Shown here piece after piece: positions 9,806-17,206 of a stretch of DNA of 64,000 nucleotides. Every line of letters starts with the position of its first letter. Positions within the stretch are counted from its first letter, which is position 1. The translations under genes were made by a program, and so were the position numbers. Below the pieces are notes generated by a model. It had not been told where the DNA came from. It made no database searches and saw only the letters and a list, made by a program, of their open reading frames with translations. Source of the stretch: Flavobacterium nackdongense (GTDB taxonomy: Bacteria > Bacteroidota > Bacteroidia > Flavobacteriales > Flavobacteriaceae); contig NZ_CP037933.1 of the NCBI RefSeq assembly GCF_004355225.1, positions 2,294,001 to 2,358,000 on the forward strand, written 5' to 3'.

Positions 9806-11137
9806 ATGAGACATTATATTTTATTCGTTTTTCTGTATATATCGGCGAGCCTTTCGGCCCAAAATAATCTATTGCAATCGGGACCGATGGTGGGCTATTG
9901 CGAAATGAAAGAAGCGGTGATTTGGCTGCAAACCAAGGAGAATGTTCCTGTAAAAATAGAATATTTTGCAATAGACAAACCCACCACCATTTTCTATTCG
10001 GATACCTATAATTCGGCTAAAGAAAATGGCTGTACCTATCACATCATTTTAGACAAGCTCACACCTGGGAAAAAATACAAATACAATCTGTATCTCAACA
10101 ATAAAAAGCTGGTTTTACCCTATGAAACTTCGTTTTCTTCCAAAAAATTGTGGCAATGGCGCGAAGATGCACCCGATTTTACGGTAGCTTTTGGCAGTTG
10201 CATGTACATCAACGAAACGGATTTGGACCGACCGGGAAAACCCTATGGAAGCGGCTATTCTATTTTTGAAAGTTTGACCAAAAAAAATCCGGACATAATG
10301 ATTTGGGGTGGAGACAACACCTACCTTCGAGAAGCCGATTGGGACAGCAAAACAGGGATTTACCATCGCAACACCCACTCGCGTTCGATTAAGGAAATAC
10401 AACCTTTGTTGGCAAAAACTCAAAATTATGCCATTTGGGATGACCACGATTACGGCCCGAACGATAGCGACCGAAGTTTTTATAACAAACACATTACGCA
10501 AAAATCCTTTAAAGATTTTTGGGCCAATAAAAGTTATGGCATCGGAGTATCACAAACCGAAGGTGTTTTCTCCACCTTCAATTGGGGCGATGCACAGTTT
10601 TTCTTGTTAGACGATCGTTTTTTTAGATCCCCTCAGGATAGAACAACTGGCGATAAAACGATGTTGGGTACGACACAATTCGAATGGTTAATTGATGCTC
10701 TAAGCGCATCGAATGCTGGTTTTAAACTAATTGTTATCGGCGGACAAGTCATCAATTCAGTTCCAGACAGCGAAAACTACGGACATTATCCCGAAGAAAA
10801 AGAAAAACTGCTCAAAGAAATTACAGCCAACAAAATAAAAGGTGTTTTCTTTTTGACTGGGGATCGCCACTTTGCTGAAATGTCGATGTTGCCTCGCGAA
10901 GGCACTTATCCTCTATACGATTGGACGGTTTCGCCGCTTACCGCAGGTTTGGTATCGGAGAAAGCATTGAAGGAAAACAACTCCTACAAAGTTCAGGGTA
11001 GTGCATTTATTCAACATAATTTTGGGATCATCTCGTTCTCTGGAAATAAAGAGAACCGGCAAATGAAACTTAGTTTATTTGACATCAACGGGAATGAATT
11101 ATGGAATAAAGTGATTCTTAAAAAGGAATTACAGTAG
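9806..11137 (+). CDS. PhoD-like secreted phosphatase/phosphodiesterase
   Basis: A 443-residue protein with a signal peptide (cut likely after SLSAQ), an N-terminal fibronectin III-like PhoD domain and a C-terminal metallophosphatase domain. Metal-binding blocks are FGSCMYIN, IWGGDN, IWDDHDYGPNDSD and LTGDRHFAEMS. The usual role is release of phosphate from phosphate esters or diesters outside the inner membrane. The open frame begins at 9740, but the signal peptide starts at the ATG at 9806. It stops one base before the convergent hypothetical gene stops. Phosphodiesterase versus monoesterase activity cannot be decided. Confidence 0.88.
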   Translation: MRHYILFVFLYISASLSAQNNLLQSGPMVGYCEMKEAVIWLQTKENVPVKIEYFAIDKPTTIFYSDTYNSAKENGCTYHIILDKLTPGKKYKYNLYLNNKKLVLPYETSFSSKKLWQWREDAPDFTVAFGSCMYINETDLDRPGKPYGSGYSIFESLTKKNPDIMIWGGDNTYLREADWDSKTGIYHRNTHSRSIKEIQPLLAKTQNYAIWDDHDYGPNDSDRSFYNKHITQKSFKDFWANKSYGIGVSQTEGVFSTFNWGDAQFFLLDDRFFRSPQDRTTGDKTMLGTTQFEWLIDALSASNAGFKLIVIGGQVINSVPDSENYGHYPEEKEKLLKEITANKIKGVFFLTGDRHFAEMSMLPREGTYPLYDWTVSPLTAGLVSEKALKENNSYKVQGSAFIQHNFGIISFSGNKENRQMKLSLFDINGNELWNKVILKKELQ

Positions 11138-11488
11138 CTAATATTTATTCCTAAACCACACTTTTTGCCATTCTCTTTTCAGGATTAAAAAGGCAACATT
11201 TTCGGCTAGAACTACTAAATCCGAACCATCCAATTTTTTTATTTGGTCCTCGGAAACGTCTATAATGTAAAGTAGATTCAAATATTCGGCAAATTTGTAC
11301 TGAATCAACCGGTAGATTTTTTCGTGCAGTTGAATTTTCAATTCTTCGGGCGAGATGCTTTTTGGGAAATCTACTCCTTCGTTGGCCAAATTAAAATCCT
11401 TATTGATTTGCTCAATCAATTTGAGGTACAATGCTTCCTTCTCGGCTTCGACGAGCAGTAAATCAATATTTTTTGGTTGGATGTACAT
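11138..11488 (-). CDS. Hypothetical protein, 116 residues
   Basis: No recognised domain. It is a soluble, mostly helical, Leu/Lys/Glu-rich protein opening MYIQPKNIDLLLVEAEKE and ending EWQKVWFRNKY, with no signal peptide or membrane span. It lies 67 bases downstream of the polyprenyl synthase gene on the same strand and may share its transcript. The spacer carries four 7-base repeats. Its stop abuts the stop of the phosphatase gene tail to tail. Confidence 0.7.
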   Translation of the reverse strand: MYIQPKNIDLLLVEAEKEALYLKLIEQINKDFNLANEGVDFPKSISPEELKIQLHEKIYRLIQYKFAEYLNLLYIIDVSEDQIKKLDGSDLVVLAENVAFLILKREWQKVWFRNKY

Positions 11489-11496
11489 TTTAATTT

Positions 11497-11524
11497 GCAG
11501 ATTGCAGGTTGCAGATTTCAGATT
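11497..11524. repeat. Four in-phase heptamer repeats
   Basis: TGCAGAT, TGCAGGT, TGCAGAT and TTCAGAT run without a break in the spacer between the polyprenyl synthase gene and the 116-residue hypothetical gene. They belong to the heptamer repeat class seen in several operon spacers of this window. Confidence 0.7.
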
Positions 11525-11555
11525 TGCCTTCTGAAATCAGCCACCTGATGAATTT

Positions 11556-12530
11556 TTATACTTTTCTATTCATTAAATTATCACCAAAAGCTTTCAAGAG
11601 TTCTTTTTTATCTTGAGAAACATCAATTTTTTCAAGGGTTTCAAAGGCTTTCAAGGTATAATCCTCAATGGCTTTTTGAGTGGCTTGAGCAGCACCCGTT
11701 CTGTTGAAAATTTCTTTGACGGTTTCAATTTTTTCGGAACTATCCTCTAATTGGAGAGAAAACAATTGCGCTAATTGTTCTTGCTCCTTTGGTTTCGAAA
11801 ATTCTAAAGCTTTGAGATACAAATAGGTTTTTTTGTTTTCGATAATATCCCCTCCTACTTGTTTGCCAAAGGTTTTTGGGTCGCCAAAAGCATCCAAATA
11901 GTCATCCTGCAACTGAAAAGCTAGTCCGAGATTCAACCCAAAATCATAAATTAATCTAGAGTTTTCCTTAGAAGTTTGAGCAATAATTGCTCCCATTTTC
12001 ATTGCGGCAGCGACCAAAACAGCCGTTTTATATTCAATCATTTTCAAATATTCAGGAATCGTAACATCGGTCCGCGTTTCGAAATCGACATCATATTGTT
12101 GACCTTCGCAGACTTCGAGGGCAGTTTTACTAAACAATTTGGCCAGTTTTCGGAAGGTTTTAGGTTGGTAGTTTTCGAAATATTGGTACGCCAAAATGAG
12201 CATTGCATCGCCGGAAAGAATTCCTGTGTTGACATTCCATTTTTCGTGCACTGTAGTATTTCCCCGTCGCAAAGGGGCATCGTCCATAATATCATCGTGC
12301 ACCAAGGAAAAATTATGAAAAACTTCTACCGCCATCGCCGCGGGCAAAGCCAATTTGTAATCCACATCGAAAACATCGGCGGTCATTAAGGTCAAAACAG
12401 GGCGCAATCTTTTACCGCCAAGTTGCAAAATATAATCTACAGGCTCGTATAGATTTCTAGGTTCTTTGTCGAAATTTTGTTGTGCTAAATAGTGTAAAAA
12501 TTGTTCTTGGTATTCGAGGATGGGAAGCAT
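11556..12530 (-). CDS. Polyprenyl diphosphate synthase (trans-isoprenyl)
   Basis: Head-to-tail prenyltransferase condensing isopentenyl diphosphate onto an allylic diphosphate. It has GGKRLRP (residues 38-44), the first Asp-rich motif DDIMDD (79-84) followed by RRG, and the second Asp-rich motif DDYLD (209-213). Length 324 is typical. The residue five before the first Asp is Phe; an aromatic there usually limits chain length, so an FPP/GGPP-size product is as plausible as a long quinone side chain. It is divergent from yceI, whose family binds isoprenoid lipids; a functional link is inference only. Confidence 0.92.
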   Translation of the reverse strand: MLPILEYQEQFLHYLAQQNFDKEPRNLYEPVDYILQLGGKRLRPVLTLMTADVFDVDYKLALPAAMAVEVFHNFSLVHDDIMDDAPLRRGNTTVHEKWNVNTGILSGDAMLILAYQYFENYQPKTFRKLAKLFSKTALEVCEGQQYDVDFETRTDVTIPEYLKMIEYKTAVLVAAAMKMGAIIAQTSKENSRLIYDFGLNLGLAFQLQDDYLDAFGDPKTFGKQVGGDIIENKKTYLYLKALEFSKPKEQEQLAQLFSLQLEDSSEKIETVKEIFNRTGAAQATQKAIEDYTLKAFETLEKIDVSQDKKELLKAFGDNLMNRKV

Positions 12531-12623
12531 GTAGATTGAGTTTTAAATTCCAAATTTAGAGTATGTAAACTAAATTAAAAAACGGATTAGTTTAAATTTA
12601 GAATAATTTTTTAAAAATACTTT

Positions 12624-12663
12624 GGAAACTATTTTGGTATTCAAAGTTTCCTATATATATTTG
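12624..12663 (+). promoter_or_regulatory. yceI promoter with GGAAAC-N16-GTTTCC operator
   Basis: TTTG (12633-12636), 19 bases, then TATATTTG (12656-12663) matches the Bacteroidota sigma factor consensus. An inverted repeat GGAAAC (12624-12629) / GTTTCC (12646-12651) lies across the spacer. The same repeat with the same 16-base gap, and the same 4-base gap to the -7 box, is found ahead of tetR at 13264-13291. Confidence 0.75.
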
Positions 12664-12713
12664 CGGCATATTTTAAAACAAAAAACAGTTTAGCTTAATA
12701 AAACCACCCAATT

Positions 12714-13229
12714 ATGGCAACGAAATGGACTCTTGATTCGGACCAATCTGATGTGCTAATCAAAACGAAAGATGCTACAATAACCTATTTAGGCGGCAAC
12801 ACCAATCATTTTGATGGTTTTGTGTCCCTAGTGGCGGATCAGATTGAAGATGCGTCCGTAGAATTTTCTTTAGACAGTAATTCGTTTACTTCCCCAAAAA
12901 CAGTGGAATCCTTGCAAAATAAAAACAGCAATTCCTCTACTAAAAAACCATTGATTCGGTTCAAATCGACCTCTTTTCAAAAATTCAAGAATAATATTAG
13001 TTTTTTCAAAGGCTATTTGACGATCAAAGATGTGACCAAAATGGTTGAACTTGATGCCGAATTTATTGGAATCAACAATTACAATGGAACCAAAAAAGCG
13101 GCTTTCGAAATTAAAGGAGATATCAACCGCAATGATTTTGGATTGGACAAAAATTTCAATCATTCGAAAGAAAAGTTTGGTTTTGGAAAAAATTTAAAAC
13201 TAGAAGCCAATTTAGAGTTTACAATATAA
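12714..13229 (+). CDS. YceI family lipid-binding protein, cytoplasmic form
   Basis: A 171-residue YceI/lipocalin-like barrel. The family pattern is clear: WTLDSDQSDVLIKTKDA at the N-terminus, VEFSLDSNSF, the FKSTSF segment, and the IKGDINRNDFGLD motif near 133-145. Family members bind polyisoprenoids or other amphiphiles. Most are periplasmic, but this one has no signal peptide. It precedes the TetR/RND efflux operon and carries the same operator as tetR, so it is probably part of the same regulon. Confidence 0.85.
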   Translation: MATKWTLDSDQSDVLIKTKDATITYLGGNTNHFDGFVSLVADQIEDASVEFSLDSNSFTSPKTVESLQNKNSNSSTKKPLIRFKSTSFQKFKNNISFFKGYLTIKDVTKMVELDAEFIGINNYNGTKKAAFEIKGDINRNDFGLDKNFNHSKEKFGFGKNLKLEANLEFTI

Positions 13230-13263
13230 GAACTGCCACAGGTTAAGTTATTGTAACTATTTT

Positions 13264-13303
13264 GGAAACGATATTACGTTTAAAAGTTTCCGTATTACAT
13301 TTA
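13264..13303 (+). promoter_or_regulatory. tetR promoter with GGAAAC-N16-GTTTCC operator
   Basis: GGAAAC (13264-13269) and GTTTCC (13286-13291) are 16 bases apart, followed 4 bases later by TACATTTA (13296-13303), a near-match to the TAnnTTTG -7 box. Spacing and geometry equal those in the yceI promoter. The likely binder is the TetR protein encoded directly downstream (autoregulation). Confidence 0.72.
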
Positions 13304-13338
13304 CAAATAATAAGATTTACCCCTAGTTGAGTAAAAAA

Positions 13339-13935
13339 ATGAAAGAAAAAATTATAGCAAAAGCAACCGACTTGTTCTTGAAACTTGGTTTCAAGAGCGT
13401 CACGATGGACGATATTGCTTGCGAAATGTGTATTTCTAAAAAAACCATTTATAAATATTTCTGCAATAAGGAAATTCTAATTGCCGAAACTACAGAAATC
13501 GTGCACAAAGCCATTCATCAAAGTATTGATGTTATTGTAGCGCAAAAATACAATGCCATCGAAGAAAATTTTAAAATCAGAAAGATGTTCAAAGAAATGT
13601 TTAACGCTAGTGAATCCTCCCCTTCCTATCAATTAAAAAAACATTATCCTGAAATCTATGACAAAGTAATGTCAAGAGAAATCAACGAATGCAATGCTGT
13701 TTTCAAACAAAATATCGAACAAGGAATCAACCAAGGTTTGTACCGAAAAAATGTACTCGTAGAAACTTATGTTGGCTTTTATTACAACTTAATTTTTAGC
13801 ATTCACGGTAACACCAGTTCCGAAAAAGAATTGAATGAACTCGAATTACAAGCCTTAGAATATCATACCCGAGCGATGGCAACACCAACAGGAATTATCG
13901 AACTAGAAAAACAATTAGAAAACTATCACCTATAA
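13339..13935 (+). CDS. TetR family transcriptional regulator
   Basis: N-terminal TetR HTH: the helix-turn-helix spans VTMDDIACEMCISKKTIYKYF at about residues 20-40, followed by a helical ligand-binding domain; about 198 residues in all. A TTG four codons upstream (13327) is a possible start, but the ATG at 13339 gives the normal N-terminus. It is the first gene of the efflux operon: its stop overlaps the TolC start (TAATG). It most likely represses its own operon and yceI through the shared inverted repeat. The inducer is unknown. Confidence 0.9.
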   Translation: MKEKIIAKATDLFLKLGFKSVTMDDIACEMCISKKTIYKYFCNKEILIAETTEIVHKAIHQSIDVIVAQKYNAIEENFKIRKMFKEMFNASESSPSYQLKKHYPEIYDKVMSREINECNAVFKQNIEQGINQGLYRKNVLVETYVGFYYNLIFSIHGNTSSEKELNELELQALEYHTRAMATPTGIIELEKQLENYHL

Positions 13936-15272
13936 TGAAGAAATTATTTTTAATACCCCTAATCGTTTTGGCCTTTACGGCAAAAGCGCAAGAAACGAAG
14001 AAAAGCTTTACTTTCAGCCTAGAACAAGCCATAAGTCACGCCTTGACCAACAATTATTCGGCGATCAATGCAGGCAGAGATATCGAAGCTTCGAAAGAAA
14101 AAAAATGGGAAACTACCGCAGCAGGTTTACCCCAAATCAATGCAGGCTTGGATTACACTAACAATTTTGTATTGCAAAAATCAGTAGTACCTGCGGAATT
14201 TTTTGGCGGAAATCCCGGCGAATATGCCGAAGTTGCTTTTGGAACCAAACACAATATGATCGCTCGCTCTACTTTGAGTCAATTGATTTTTGATGGTTCG
14301 TATATCGTGGCTTTGCAAGCATCCAAAACCTATTTGAAATATTACGAAAATGCCAAAGTTAAAACCGATACCGAAATTAAAGAGGCGGTCATCAATGCGT
14401 ACGGCAGTGTTTTATTAGCGGAAGAGAGCATCGCTATTCTCGAAAAAAATAAAGCCACTTTAGAAAAAACATTGTCCGATACTAAGGCTACGTTCAAAAA
14501 CGGCTTGATTGAAGAAGAAAGCGTAGAGCAATTACAAATCACGCTCACCTCCATCAACAGCACATTGAATTACAACAAAAGATTGGCTGAAGTGGCGTAC
14601 AAAATGTTAAAAATCACTTTAGGAGTCGACATTAACGACGCCTTGCAACTGACAGACAGTTTAGATAAATTAACCGTTTCTAATCTGGATATGGCTTTTA
14701 TAAACGGAGATTTTAATGTCAATGACAACATCAATTATCAGATGGCTATGAATTTTCAGGAACAAAGAGAATTGGAATTAAAATTACAAAAAAGCAAAGC
14801 CTTGCCTTCCTTAGCAGCGAATGTCAATTTTGGGTACACTGCATTCAAGGATGAGTTTCAGTTTTTTACTCAAAACCAAAATTGGTTCAATTATTCCAAT
14901 GTTGGCGTAAGCTTGAATGTGCCTATTTTCAGCAGTTTGGCCAGAAGTTCTCGAACGCAGCAAGCCAAAATAGCTTTGGATCAGGCCAAAACGCAATTGT
15001 CAGAAGCGGAACAAAAATTGAAATTACAATATGCCGCCGCCAAAAGCGATTATGAATTTAGCATCGAAGAATACGCCACAGCCAAATCGAATTTGAACCT
15101 TGCGGAAAGAATCGAAAAAAAGCAACAAATAAAGTTTACTGAAGGATTGTCGTCAAGTTTTGACTACAATGACGCCCAACGACAATTGTACACCAATCAG
15201 CAAAAATACCTGCAATCGATGGTCGATGTCATCAACAAAAAAGCCGCTTTAGAAAAAATAATTAATAAATAA
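13935..15272 (+). CDS. TolC family outer-membrane efflux protein
   Basis: A 445-residue outer membrane factor with a signal peptide (cut after AKAQ). It contains two OEP repeats of long coiled-coil helices and barrel strands, rich in Gln/Lys/Ala heptads in the C-terminal half. It forms the outer channel of the tripartite pump with the HlyD-type adaptor and RND transporter encoded next. Start and the tetR stop overlap by one base. The next pump gene lies 686 bases away because a transposase gene has been placed between. Confidence 0.92.
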   Translation: MKKLFLIPLIVLAFTAKAQETKKSFTFSLEQAISHALTNNYSAINAGRDIEASKEKKWETTAAGLPQINAGLDYTNNFVLQKSVVPAEFFGGNPGEYAEVAFGTKHNMIARSTLSQLIFDGSYIVALQASKTYLKYYENAKVKTDTEIKEAVINAYGSVLLAEESIAILEKNKATLEKTLSDTKATFKNGLIEEESVEQLQITLTSINSTLNYNKRLAEVAYKMLKITLGVDINDALQLTDSLDKLTVSNLDMAFINGDFNVNDNINYQMAMNFQEQRELELKLQKSKALPSLAANVNFGYTAFKDEFQFFTQNQNWFNYSNVGVSLNVPIFSSLARSSRTQQAKIALDQAKTQLSEAEQKLKLQYAAAKSDYEFSIEEYATAKSNLNLAERIEKKQQIKFTEGLSSSFDYNDAQRQLYTNQQKYLQSMVDVINKKAALEKIINK

Positions 15273-15321
15273 TAATTCTTGATTATGAATATTGAAATAT
15301 AAAATCGATGCTATTTTTTTC

Positions 15322-15390
15322 ATCCCGTCGGGATTAAATGTTGGTAGCAAATAAATGATTAATTAAAAAATTTGTCCCGTAGGGACTATA
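15322..15390. repeat. Left REP-like palindrome doublet of the RAYT element
   Basis: Outer palindrome ATCCCGTCGGGAT (15322-15334), a spacer containing ATGTTGGTAG, and inner palindrome GTCCC-GTA-GGGAC inside TTGTCCCGTAGGGACTATA (15372-15390). The inner 19-mer is repeated exactly in inverted orientation on the other side of the transposase gene (15862-15880). Confidence 0.85.
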
Positions 15391-15395
15391 TAAAT

Positions 15396-15857
15396 ATGGC
15401 AAATACCTATACCCAAATTCACATTCATTTTGTGTTTGCAGTAAAATATAGACTAGGAACTATTCAATCAGAATGGAAAGAGGAATTATACAAATACATA
15501 ACAGGAATAACACAAAACAATAGCCACAAATTATTGGCAATAAATGGTATGTCTGATCATATACATATATTGATTGGCATTAGGCCTGCACAATCTATTT
15601 CAGATTTGATGAAAGATGTTAAGCAAAGTTCCTCAAAATGGATTAACGAAAATAAATTAACGAAGACACATTTCGAATGGCAAGAGGGTTATGGCGCTTT
15701 TTCATATAGCAAATCACAAATTAATAATGTTATCAGATACATTCAAAATCAAGAAGAACATCACAAAACAAAATCCTTTCTAGAAGAATATTTAGAAATA
15801 TTGCAAAATTTTGAAATTGAATATGACGAAAAATACATTTTCAAGGAATTAATATAA
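15396..15857 (+). CDS. REP-associated tyrosine transposase (IS200/TnpA-like, Y1)
   Basis: A 153-residue HUH single-strand transposase related to IS200/IS605 TnpA. The metal-binding HUH motif is H55-I-H57 (SDHIHILIG) and the probable nucleophile is Tyr115 in IRYIQNQEEHH. There is no TnpB partner. The frame is open from TTG 15372, but that start would lie inside the flanking palindrome; the ATG at 15396 gives the family start MANTYTQIHIHFVF. It is flanked by inverted REP-like palindrome pairs, the arrangement of RAYT genes, and sits between the TolC and adaptor genes of the efflux operon on the same strand. It appears intact. Confidence 0.88.
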   Translation: MANTYTQIHIHFVFAVKYRLGTIQSEWKEELYKYITGITQNNSHKLLAINGMSDHIHILIGIRPAQSISDLMKDVKQSSSKWINENKLTKTHFEWQEGYGAFSYSKSQINNVIRYIQNQEEHHKTKSFLEEYLEILQNFEIEYDEKYIFKELI

Positions 15858-15861
15858 AAAG

Positions 15862-15930
15862 TATAGTCCCTACGGGACAAAACACAATCACTAATACAAA
15901 TTTCTACCAACATAAAGTTCCTAATGGAAC
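15862..15930. repeat. Right REP-like palindrome doublet of the RAYT element
   Basis: Inner copy TATAGTCCCTACGGGACAA (15862-15880) is the exact reverse complement of the left inner copy. Then CTACCAACAT (15905-15914), the reverse complement of the left spacer word, and a degenerate outer palindrome GTTCC-TAAT-GGAAC (15917-15930). The whole flank mirrors the left one. Confidence 0.83.
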
Positions 15931-15958
15931 AAAACAAAAACAAAAAAATCTTAAAAAT

Positions 15959-17098
15959 ATGAAAAAAATAATTCTACTAACAGTACTTTCAATTTCATTG
16001 TTTTCTTGCGGAAAGAAAGAAGACAATGCCAATATTGACACTTTAATTGCTTCTAAAAATGTTTCGGCACTTCAGGCCAAAAAAGCCGTAATCCAAGCCG
16101 ATTTAGCCAAAATTGATGAAGCGTTATCCACCTTAGACGTCAAAAAAGACGAAGCCTTAGTTTCTGTTCTTAGCTTAAAAGACACCATTTTTAGTCATTA
16201 TCTTGAAATTCAAGGTAGCGTAGATACTAAAGAAAACATTTTGGTCCAACCCGAATATCAAGGAACATTGATTTCGTTGAATGCCAAAGCAGGTCAAAGA
16301 GTATCGAAAGGCCAAGTTTTAGGTAAAATTGACGATGCTGGCTTGAGTCAACAAGTGGCAAGCTTGGAAAATCAATATGCTTTGGCAAAAACGACATTCG
16401 AGCGTCAAAAAAATCTGTGGAATCAAAAAATTGGTTCTGAAATGCAATATTTACAAGCGCAAACCCAAATGATTTCGGCTCAGCGTGGCGTGGCTCAAGC
16501 CAAAGCGCAATTAGCAAAAACCATCATAAAAGCCCCATTTACAGGAACTATAGATCAAGTTTTTGTCGAAAAAGGTCAAGTGGTAGCTCCAAGCCAACAA
16601 GGATTGATGCGTATCGTGAATTTGTCGAATATGTTTGTGTCAACTTCAGTTCCTGAAACCTACATTGGTAAGTTAAAAATAGGCACCGAAGTGGATGTTT
16701 TATTGACATCTTTGGGTAAAACGTATAAAGGAAGAGTGCGTCAAATTGGGAATTTTGTCAATCCTAGCAACCGTAGTTTTGGTATTGAAGTGGGCGTTCC
16801 AAATCCTGATAATTTATTGCGTCCGAACCAAGTAGCCAATCTTAAAATCACCGATTACGAAAGCAAAAACGCCGTAGTTGTTCCAACTAATGTGATTCAA
16901 GAAGATAATGTAAAAAACAAATACGTGTACATCGTAACCAATTCAAATGGAAAAACAGGAGTTGCCAAAAAAGTAATCGTAAAACTTGGACAATCTTCAG
17001 ACAATGTAACCGAGATTTTGAACGGACTATCGGCCAATGACATCATTGTTACCGAGGGAGCCAATGCGGTTTCTGAAGGAATGAAACTTAATTTCTAA
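15959..17098 (+). CDS. HlyD/AcrA-type periplasmic adaptor lipoprotein of RND pump
   Basis: A 379-residue membrane fusion protein. It has a lipoprotein signal with lipobox Cys17 (SLFSC), then a short predicted coiled-coil, the barrel-sandwich (lipoyl-like) halves around GTLISLNAKAGQRVSKGQVL and IKAPFTGTIDQVFVEKGQVV, a coiled-coil hairpin between them, and beta-barrel and membrane-proximal domains. It links the inner-membrane RND pump to TolC. Because of the inserted transposase its start is 686 bases from the TolC stop; whether the operon transcript crosses the element is not visible. Confidence 0.93.
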   Translation: MKKIILLTVLSISLFSCGKKEDNANIDTLIASKNVSALQAKKAVIQADLAKIDEALSTLDVKKDEALVSVLSLKDTIFSHYLEIQGSVDTKENILVQPEYQGTLISLNAKAGQRVSKGQVLGKIDDAGLSQQVASLENQYALAKTTFERQKNLWNQKIGSEMQYLQAQTQMISAQRGVAQAKAQLAKTIIKAPFTGTIDQVFVEKGQVVAPSQQGLMRIVNLSNMFVSTSVPETYIGKLKIGTEVDVLLTSLGKTYKGRVRQIGNFVNPSNRSFGIEVGVPNPDNLLRPNQVANLKITDYESKNAVVVPTNVIQEDNVKNKYVYIVTNSNGKTGVAKKVIVKLGQSSDNVTEILNGLSANDIIVTEGANAVSEGMKLNF

Positions 17099-17130
17099 AA
17101 ATGGTTAATTGTTTAATCGGTTAATTGTTT

Positions 17131-17176
17131 AAACTCTTAAACAATTTTAAACAACCTTAAACCTTAAACTTTAAAC
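17131..17176. repeat. TTAAAC-rich heptamer repeat spacer
   Basis: The spacer between adaptor and RND genes consists of phased 7-base words such as CCTTAAA (17155), CCTTAAA (17162) and CTTTAAA (17169), preceded by related words from about 17101. It contains no gene. Confidence 0.65.
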
Positions 17177-17206
17177 AATAGTAAACTTTAAACTAAAAAT
17201 AAAAAA

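Noticed and set aside
10115..10610. Antisense and out-of-frame open frames inside the PhoD-like gene
   Set aside because: The PhoD-like frame carries all metal-binding motifs; these frames have none.
15396..15857. Possible CRISPR-like or integron context for the repeats around the transposase
   Set aside because: There are only two palindromes per side, in mirrored arrangement, without spacers of uniform length or an integrase.
15761..15943. Minus-strand open frame across the right REP doublet
   Set aside because: It reads through both palindromes and the transposase end, with no recognisable protein.
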